This document shows positions 59,150 to 64,000 of a stretch of DNA of 64,000 nt, piece by piece. The notes beneath the pieces were generated by a model, which was not told where the DNA came from, did not search any database, and was given only the letters and a program-made list of their open reading frames with translations. Made by a program: the position numbers and the translations under genes. Positions within the stretch are counted from its first letter, which is position 1. Each line of letters begins with the position of its first letter. Source of the DNA: an uncultured Rhodopila sp. (lineage in GTDB: Bacteria > Pseudomonadota > Alphaproteobacteria > Acetobacterales > Acetobacteraceae); the NCBI RefSeq assembly GCF_903944925.1, contig NZ_CAJATU010000131.1:1-64000 (forward strand), written 5' to 3'.

Positions 59150-59296
59150 GTGATTGGCGTGAGTCATATAGGCGATCCCTCGTCCATATAGGGCGCTGGC
59201 GTGCCTCGGGTCGATATGCAGAGCTTCGTCATAAGCCCTGATGGCGTCAACAGATTCGTGACGATACAAATGAAAAAGTCCTGGATCATGAGGCAT
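59150..59296 (-). pseudogene. Fragment of a TPR protein
   Basis: A short minus-strand stretch reads SVDAIRAYDEALHIDPRHAS and then ALYGRGIAYM, one clear tetratricopeptide repeat. The frame continues to 58979 without TPR character and no other repeat remains on either side in any frame. It is best seen as a remnant of a longer TPR gene. Confidence 0.5.
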
Positions 59297-59751
59297 AGCA
59301 GCCGGGCGAACCGTTGCGACCTCAGTCTTTTAGACCATTGATTGCCAGTGCAATGGTCGTCGATTAGAGCGGACCCCGACAGAGACCCGGGTCTCGAATC
59401 CGGTGTAATCTGTGCCCTTAATCAGTGAAAATCTGTGTAACAATTTTTCTTTGCTTTTACCAGCAAGAGGTGGAGAAGCTCGGGCCGCTGCACGAAGCGC
59501 GACTGCTGACGTATCTCCGATCAGCCAATGGCGGCTTGGTCCGCTGATGAACTTCACTACGCTGCCGCTCGCCCTCCACCCGTCGGGCGCTCTGACCGCA
59601 CGGCGCGTCCCATCGCCCGGATCGGCCCCGACCGGGGGTCGAAACAGGGCTGGATTGTCCGGCAAGTATCCCCGGACCCCGCACCCGGTATTGCCGGAAG
59701 CAGTAGAGTCGTCTGAAACTGCGCCATCTTCATCATCGCGAGGTTCGTCCG
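59297..59751. other. Intergenic region with a 14-bp palindrome
   Basis: 455 bases before the binding protein gene. GAGACCCGGGTCTC at 59382-59395 is a perfect palindrome. It is followed by an AT-richer part near 59410-59460 that may hold a promoter. No tRNA or ORF can be supported. Confidence 0.4.
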
Positions 59752-60528
59752 ATGAAAGCCCTGACACGCCGCGCCGCCGTCCTGTGCAGCCTCCTGCTGC
59801 TGGCGGCCGCAGGACCGGCCAGCGAACTGCACGTCGCCAGCTCCGGCGGCTTTGCCGCGGCCTACAAGGCCCTGGCGCCGCTCTACGAACAGAAAACCGG
59901 CGAGGCCCTGTTCATCGCCTGGGGGCCGAGCATGGGCGAAACCCCGCAAGCCATCCCCGCGCGCCTCGCCCGCGGCGAGCCGCTCGATGCCGTCATCATG
60001 GTCGGCTACGCGCTGGACGACCTGATTAAACAGGGGAAAGTCGTCCCCGGCAGCCGCGTGGACCTCGCCCGCGCCGGCATCGGTGTCGTCGTCCGCGCCG
60101 GCACGCCGCACCCGGATATCAGCTCGGTGGAGGCGCTGAAGCAGGCGCTGCTGGCGGCGAATTCGATCGCCTACTCGGACAGCGCCAGCGGCGTCTACAT
60201 CCAGAACGAGATGTTCAAGAAGCTCGGCATCGCCGATCAGGTCGCCGGGAAGGCCCGCATGATCCCCGCCGAACCCGTCGGCGCCGTCGTCGCCCGCGGC
60301 GAGGCGGAGATCGGCTTTCAACAGATCAGCGAGCTGAAGCCCATCCGCGGGATCGACCTCGTCGGGCCGTTGCCGCCCGAGGTTCAGATCTACACCGTGT
60401 TCTCCGGCGGCATCGTCAGCGCGTCCGGCAACCAGCCGCAAGCCGCCGCGCTGCTGCGCTTCTTCGCCTCGCCGGAGGCCGCGCAAGCGGTGACCGACAG
60501 CGGCATGGAGCGGATGCCGGGCAAATAG
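59752..60528 (+). CDS. Periplasmic substrate-binding protein, molybdate (ModA)-like
   Basis: Binding protein of 258 residues with a signal peptide (MKALTRRAAVLCSLLLLAAA, cut near GPA-SELH). The mature protein begins ELHVASSGGFAAAYKALAPL, with the Ser-Ser-Gly pattern that binds oxyanions in ModA-like proteins. It continues GEPLDAVIMVGYALDDLIKQ, IGVVVRAGTPHPDISSVEAL and a C-terminal RFFASPEAAQAVTDSGMERM. No permease gene follows, so the ligand is unproven; molybdate, tungstate or an organic anion are options. The only molybdoenzyme in the window is the sulfite oxidase-type gene at 7096, far away. Confidence 0.85.
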   Translation: MKALTRRAAVLCSLLLLAAAGPASELHVASSGGFAAAYKALAPLYEQKTGEALFIAWGPSMGETPQAIPARLARGEPLDAVIMVGYALDDLIKQGKVVPGSRVDLARAGIGVVVRAGTPHPDISSVEALKQALLAANSIAYSDSASGVYIQNEMFKKLGIADQVAGKARMIPAEPVGAVVARGEAEIGFQQISELKPIRGIDLVGPLPPEVQIYTVFSGGIVSASGNQPQAAALLRFFASPEAAQAVTDSGMERMPGK

Positions 60529-60531
60529 CGG

Positions 60532-61047
60532 TCAGCAGCGCTGGTTAGGCTGACAGCCGCGGCTGTTGTTGTGCTGCTCATGCTGCTGCGGCGCGGGTCG
60601 CGGCGCCTGAGCCGGGGCTGCCGCGGGCCGCACCGCCTCAGGCGGCCGGCCGGGCGGCGGACCGCCATACCGGCCGCCGTCGTGCGGATGTTGTTCGTAT
60701 GCCTGCGGCGGGCGGCCTTCATAGTGCGGCGGCGGAGCGCCCGGATGGCCGCCCCAGTTTTGATGCTGATACTGATCCGGCGCGCGGCGCCAGTGACGCT
60801 CGTGGTCGTAATATCCCCACTCGCTGCCGAACAGCACGAGGGGAACCGCCGCCCCGCCCTCCATGATGACCGGTGCGCCGGCGTCGTAGCCGTATCCGGG
60901 GTCAACCGGTGCCGCGTAGGGATCGGGCGCGTATTCGGGCTGCTGATATCCGGGCGCGGCATACCCGTAAGCCGGTGCCGGTTGCGGCGGCAGGTAGCAG
61001 CCGCCTAACGGCACGAGCAGAGCCGCCAGCACGAAACCATGGCGCAT
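60532..61047 (-). CDS. Lipoprotein, Pro/Gln/Tyr-rich
   Basis: Protein of 171 residues with a lipoprotein signal: MRHGFVLAALLVPLGGCYLP, where LGGC is the lipobox and Cys17 the acylated residue. The mature part is low-complexity (PAPAYGYAAPGYQQPEYAPD) with a central WGYYDHERHWRRAPDQYQHQ and a tail of Pro, Gln and His (PAPQQHEQHNNSRG). It is probably an envelope or surface lipoprotein of unknown function. ATG 61047 is chosen by the signal peptide; the frame is open to 61134. It is convergent with the binding protein gene, three bases apart. Confidence 0.75.
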   Translation of the reverse strand: MRHGFVLAALLVPLGGCYLPPQPAPAYGYAAPGYQQPEYAPDPYAAPVDPGYGYDAGAPVIMEGGAAVPLVLFGSEWGYYDHERHWRRAPDQYQHQNWGGHPGAPPPHYEGRPPQAYEQHPHDGGRYGGPPPGRPPEAVRPAAAPAQAPRPAPQQHEQHNNSRGCQPNQRC

Positions 61048-61236
61048 GTTCGGGAATCCCGTATCAGTTGGTTCAGAGAGAACAGCCCGCCGCCGCGGGG
61101 GTTTTAGCGGCTGCGCCGATTCAACCCGAGCCACGACCGTGAAGCGGTTGTAGCCATGGATTGTGGCCGCCAGACGGCATCCGCAGGGCGGCTTTGTTCA
61201 ATCGACAATCCGGGCCACCACCGGCCGCGGTCCGCG

Positions 61237-62547
61237 CTACGCGATCTGCCCCTCGCGCGCCGCCCGCACCCGGACCGCACTGCCGCTGTAGGCAAGGACG
61301 GTCGCGACAAGCCCGCAGGCTCCGGCGAACGCCATCCACATGCCCGGCGCGGCGCGGTTGCCCGTGACTTCGATCAGCCAGGTCGAGACCATCGGGGTAA
61401 ATCCGCCGAACAGGGCTGTCGCCAGCGCATAGGCCAGCGAGAACCCGGCGGTGCGGACGTCGGCCGGCACGATCTCGGTCAGCGCCACCACCATCGCGCC
61501 GTTGTAGCTGCCATACAGGAACGACAGCCATAGCAGCACCATCAGCATGTTCGGGAATGTCGGCGTGGCCACCAGCCAGGCCAGCGCCGGATACGCCGTC
61601 AACAGCGTCAGGCCCGAGAACAGCAGCAGGATCGGCTTACGCCCGATGCGGTCGGACAGCGCGCCCATCACCGGCAGCCAGAAGAAGTTGGACAGGCCGA
61701 CGCAGAACGTGACGATCAGGCTGTCGGTGGTCGTCAGCTTCAGCACGGTCTTGCCGAATGTCGGGGTGTAGACGGTGATCGCGTAGAACGACACCGTCGT
61801 CATCACCACCAGCATCATGCCGAGCAGCACGATCCGCCAGTTCTTGCCCATCGAGGCGAAGATCTCGGAGGTCGAGGGCCGGTGCTTGCGCGCCAGGAAA
61901 ACCTCCGTCTCCTCCAGGGAGCGCCGAATGTAGAACAGGAACGGCACGATGGCGCAGCCGATGAAGAACGGAATGCGCCAGCCCCAGTCGCCGATTTGCG
62001 GCGGGGACAGAATGGTGCTGAGCAGGTAGCCGATGACCGCGGCGACCATAATCGCGACCTGCTGGCTGGCCGATTGCCAGGCGACGTAGAAGCCCTTGTT
62101 GCCGGGTGTGGCCATCTCCGACAGGTAGACCGACACGCCGCCGAGTTCGACCCCCGCCGAGAACCCCTGCAGCAGGCGCCCGATCAGCACCAGGATCGGC
62201 GCCGCCAGGCCGATGGTTTCATAGCCGGGGACGAAGGCGATCAGGATGGTGCCGCTGGCCATGATCGTCAGCGTCAGGATCAGGCCCTTGCGGCGGCCGA
62301 TCTGGTCGATATAGGCGCCGAGGAGGATGGCGCCGAGGGGACGCATCAGGAAGCCGGCGCCGAAGGTCATAAACGTCAGCATCAGGCTGGCGAACTCGCT
62401 GCCTGTCGGAAAGAACGCCTTGGAGATGTAGGTGGCGTAGAAGCCGAACAGGAAGAAGTCGAACATTTCCAGGAAGTTGCCGCTGACGACGCGGAGCACG
62501 GTGACGATGCCGGAGCTTTTCGCCCGGGCGGGTAGGCTGGCGGACAT
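61237..62547 (-). CDS. MFS transporter, MHS family (citrate/tricarballylate type)
   Basis: Proton symporter of 436 residues, 12 helices. MHS signatures are [20 protein letters not shown] in helix 1, [20 protein letters not shown] (motif A) and [29 protein letters not shown] with the [14 protein letters not shown] loop is characteristic of citrate (CitA) and tricarballylate carriers, so a tricarboxylate substrate is likely but not proven. ATG 62547 has GGGAGAAC about seven bases upstream and decides the start. It lies 96 bases from the P450 gene on the same strand, and the two could share a transcript. Confidence 0.88.
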   Translation of the reverse strand: MSASLPARAKSSGIVTVLRVVSGNFLEMFDFFLFGFYATYISKAFFPTGSEFASLMLTFMTFGAGFLMRPLGAILLGAYIDQIGRRKGLILTLTIMASGTILIAFVPGYETIGLAAPILVLIGRLLQGFSAGVELGGVSVYLSEMATPGNKGFYVAWQSASQQVAIMVAAVIGYLLSTILSPPQIGDWGWRIPFFIGCAIVPFLFYIRRSLEETEVFLARKHRPSTSEIFASMGKNWRIVLLGMMLVVMTTVSFYAITVYTPTFGKTVLKLTTTDSLIVTFCVGLSNFFWLPVMGALSDRIGRKPILLLFSGLTLLTAYPALAWLVATPTFPNMLMVLLWLSFLYGSYNGAMVVALTEIVPADVRTAGFSLAYALATALFGGFTPMVSTWLIEVTGNRAAPGMWMAFAGACGLVATVLAYSGSAVRVRAAREGQIA

Positions 62548-62643
62548 CGTGAGTTCTCCCTGACAGGCGGCCAAGCAGCAACCTTAGAACCGTTCCCGGT
62601 CGTTGCAAACGCACGATCCGGAGGCTTTTGCCGGCTGGTTGCT

Positions 62644-63891
62644 TCAGCCCGGAATACGCACCGGCATCGAGCGGATCCCGCGGATGAAGTTGGAGTATAG
62701 TCGAGTCGGTTCGCCGGCGACCTCGATGGCCGGGAAGCGGGTCAGGATCTCCTGCCATAGTATCTTCAGTTGCAGTTCCGCCAGGCGGTTACCGACGCAG
62801 CGGTGGATGCCGAACCCGAAAGACAAATGCCGGCGAGGCCGGGGGCGGTCGATGATGAAGCTGTTCGGGTTTTCGATCGCGTCCTCGTCGCGGTTGCCGG
62901 AGATATACCACAGCACGATTTTCTCCCCGGCCTTGATCTGCTTGCCGCCGAGTTCGGTGTCCCGCGTGGTGGTGCGGCGCATATGGATCACCGGGGTCTG
63001 CCAACGGATGATCTCCGACACCGCGCTGTCCACCAGTCCGGGGTTCGCCTGCAATTTGCGGTACTCGTTCGGGAACCGGTTCAGCGCCAGCAGCCCGCCG
63101 GTCATGGAGTTGCGCGTGGTGTCGTTGCCGCCGACGATCAGCAAGGCGAGGTTGCCCATGAACTCCTTCAGCGGCATGTCGCGCGTCGCGTCGCCATGCG
63201 CCAGCATCGACAGCAGGTCGAATTTCGGCGGCTGGTCGCGGCGTTCTTTGAACAGGGCGCTGAGGGTGGCGGCCATCTGCTTCAGTTCCTCGAACCGTTC
63301 TTCCTCGGAATGAACCGGTGAGGCCGGATCGCGCACATTGCAGATCGCGACGTCGGACCACCAGGTCAGCTTGGTGCGCTCCTCGAACGGAAAGTCGAAC
63401 AGCGTGGCCAGCATCATCGTGGTCAGCCTGATCGAGACATGCTCGACCCAGTCGAAGGTTTCGTTGCGGGGCAGCGCGTCCAGCACCAGCCGGGTGCGCT
63501 CGCGGATCAGCGATTCCATGTTCGCGAGGTTGGCGGGTGCGACGATCGGGCTGGCGACGTTGCGCTGCTCGTCGTGCTTCGGCGGGTCCATGCGGATGAA
63601 GCTGGGGCGTTGGAGATCCTTCGGCTGGTCCTCGATCTGGATGCCGCCGCGTTCGCTGGAGAAGATCTCATGATGCACCTCGCAGTGCATGATGTCCTGG
63701 TATTTCGACACCGCCCAGTACGGGCCGTACAGGCTGTCGGGCACGTAGTTTATCGGCGCTTCCCGGCGCAGCCGTTCGAAATACGGATACCAGGTGTCGT
63801 TCTGATACAGCGCCGGGTCGGAGACGTCGAAATTATCCAATGGCAGGCTGTAGGCGGGGCTGGACGGATCGACCTGCACGGGCGCGTTCAT
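62644..63891 (-). CDS. Cytochrome P450, CYP153-like alkane/fatty acid hydroxylase
   Basis: Soluble haem monooxygenase of 415 residues. CYP153 character is seen over the length: LPLDNFDVSDPALYQNDTWY at the start, IRMDPPKHDEQRN, VAPANLANMESLIRERTR, LATLFDFPFEERTKLTWWSD, the I-helix LLIVGGNDTTRNSMTGG with the oxygen-activating Thr, EIIRWQTPVIHMRR, and the haem loop LSFGFGIHRCVGNRLAE with ligand C365. Family members hydroxylate n-alkanes and fatty acids at the terminal carbon, using ferredoxin and ferredoxin reductase, which are not in this window but may lie to the right. ATG 63891 follows GGAGG. The last 109 bases of the window hold its upstream region. Confidence 0.93.
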   Translation of the reverse strand: MNAPVQVDPSSPAYSLPLDNFDVSDPALYQNDTWYPYFERLRREAPINYVPDSLYGPYWAVSKYQDIMHCEVHHEIFSSERGGIQIEDQPKDLQRPSFIRMDPPKHDEQRNVASPIVAPANLANMESLIRERTRLVLDALPRNETFDWVEHVSIRLTTMMLATLFDFPFEERTKLTWWSDVAICNVRDPASPVHSEEERFEELKQMAATLSALFKERRDQPPKFDLLSMLAHGDATRDMPLKEFMGNLALLIVGGNDTTRNSMTGGLLALNRFPNEYRKLQANPGLVDSAVSEIIRWQTPVIHMRRTTTRDTELGGKQIKAGEKIVLWYISGNRDEDAIENPNSFIIDRPRPRRHLSFGFGIHRCVGNRLAELQLKILWQEILTRFPAIEVAGEPTRLYSNFIRGIRSMPVRIPG

Positions 63892-64000
63892 CGCTGTTCC
63901 TCCCTTTTGTGGATGAGGGCAGCACGAGGTGCGGGGCGGGTCAACATTCGCCCGTCGTGGCGGGTATGAGGGGCAAGCAAGTTGTAACACGGATTTCCTC

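Noticed and set aside
59375-59425. tRNA-like stretch with TCGAATCC
   Set aside because: Only a T-arm-like piece is present; no acceptor or anticodon stem can be formed.
1-64000. CRISPR array or prophage
   Set aside because: No set of regularly spaced direct repeats and no phage structural, integrase or lysis genes are visible on either strand.

Overview
The window is strongly GC-rich, densely coded DNA from an alphaproteobacterium. The best guess is Rhodospirillales, close to Acetobacteraceae. This rests on the thrB-rnhA pair, an NDUFS4-type complex I subunit gene, a TIGR01459 HAD hydrolase behind pyrD, a CYP153 and the general protein style. No rRNA gene, CRISPR array or prophage is visible. 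One tRNA (Pro, TGG) is present.

Layout. 1-2.0 kb: an ISAs1-type transposase cut by the left edge, a BrnT-like toxin with an overlapping small partner, and a small orphan ORF. 2.1-9.9 kb: housekeeping genes (rnhA, thrB, complex I subunit, tRNA-Pro, DUF192, an HDAC-like deacetylase, a PrpB-like lyase, a sulfite-oxidase-type molybdoenzyme, a squalene-synthase-fold protein and sodB with a clear terminator). 9.95-10.44 kb: two facing gene stumps (MFS and LysR) left by a deletion. 10.6-19.5 kb: a hybrid kinase with an ethylene-receptor-like membrane domain, an MHS transporter, a creatininase homologue, a DNA glycosylase, and an emrB-emrA-marR efflux operon with a clear palindromic operator. 19.7-28.3 kb: an orphan Flp pilin, an amidohydrolase, a truncated GH1 gene, a lipid A acyltransferase, an alcohol dehydrogenase, an AroQ-like protein without its catalytic residues, a solute-binding protein and an AT-rich gap with one perfect DnaA box.

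29.3-35.7 kb is the most unusual stretch. Two translationally coupled genes (a small coiled-coil protein and an eight-helix membrane protein) diverge from one 1491-residue protein of unknown family. That protein carries a zincin signature (HEIAH, then ExxAD 61 residues later). This set reads as an accessory cassette inserted between ordinary metabolic genes and is the best candidate for an undescribed system. Its function cannot be read from the sequence.

35.7-64 kb: an AcpA/phospholipase C-type phosphoesterase divergent from a di-heme peroxidase, pyrD plus a HAD hydrolase, two more large hybrid kinases, a NUDIX hydrolase, an AaeB/AaeX/AaeA-type efflux operon, an alanine/threonine-rich helical protein, Hsp33, an acyl-CoA-dehydrogenase-fold flavoenzyme, an ABC1 kinase, a 3-hydroxyisobutyrate-dehydrogenase-like reductase coupled to a carboxymuconolactone decarboxylase homologue, a ModA-like binding protein, a lipoprotein, an MHS transporter and a CYP153 P450.

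A recurring theme is catabolism, efflux and sensing with many single-gene modules. Several enzyme folds (creatininase, amidohydrolase, AroQ, squalene synthase) have lost catalytic or metal-binding residues. Several genes are broken (LysR, MFS, GH1, TPR).
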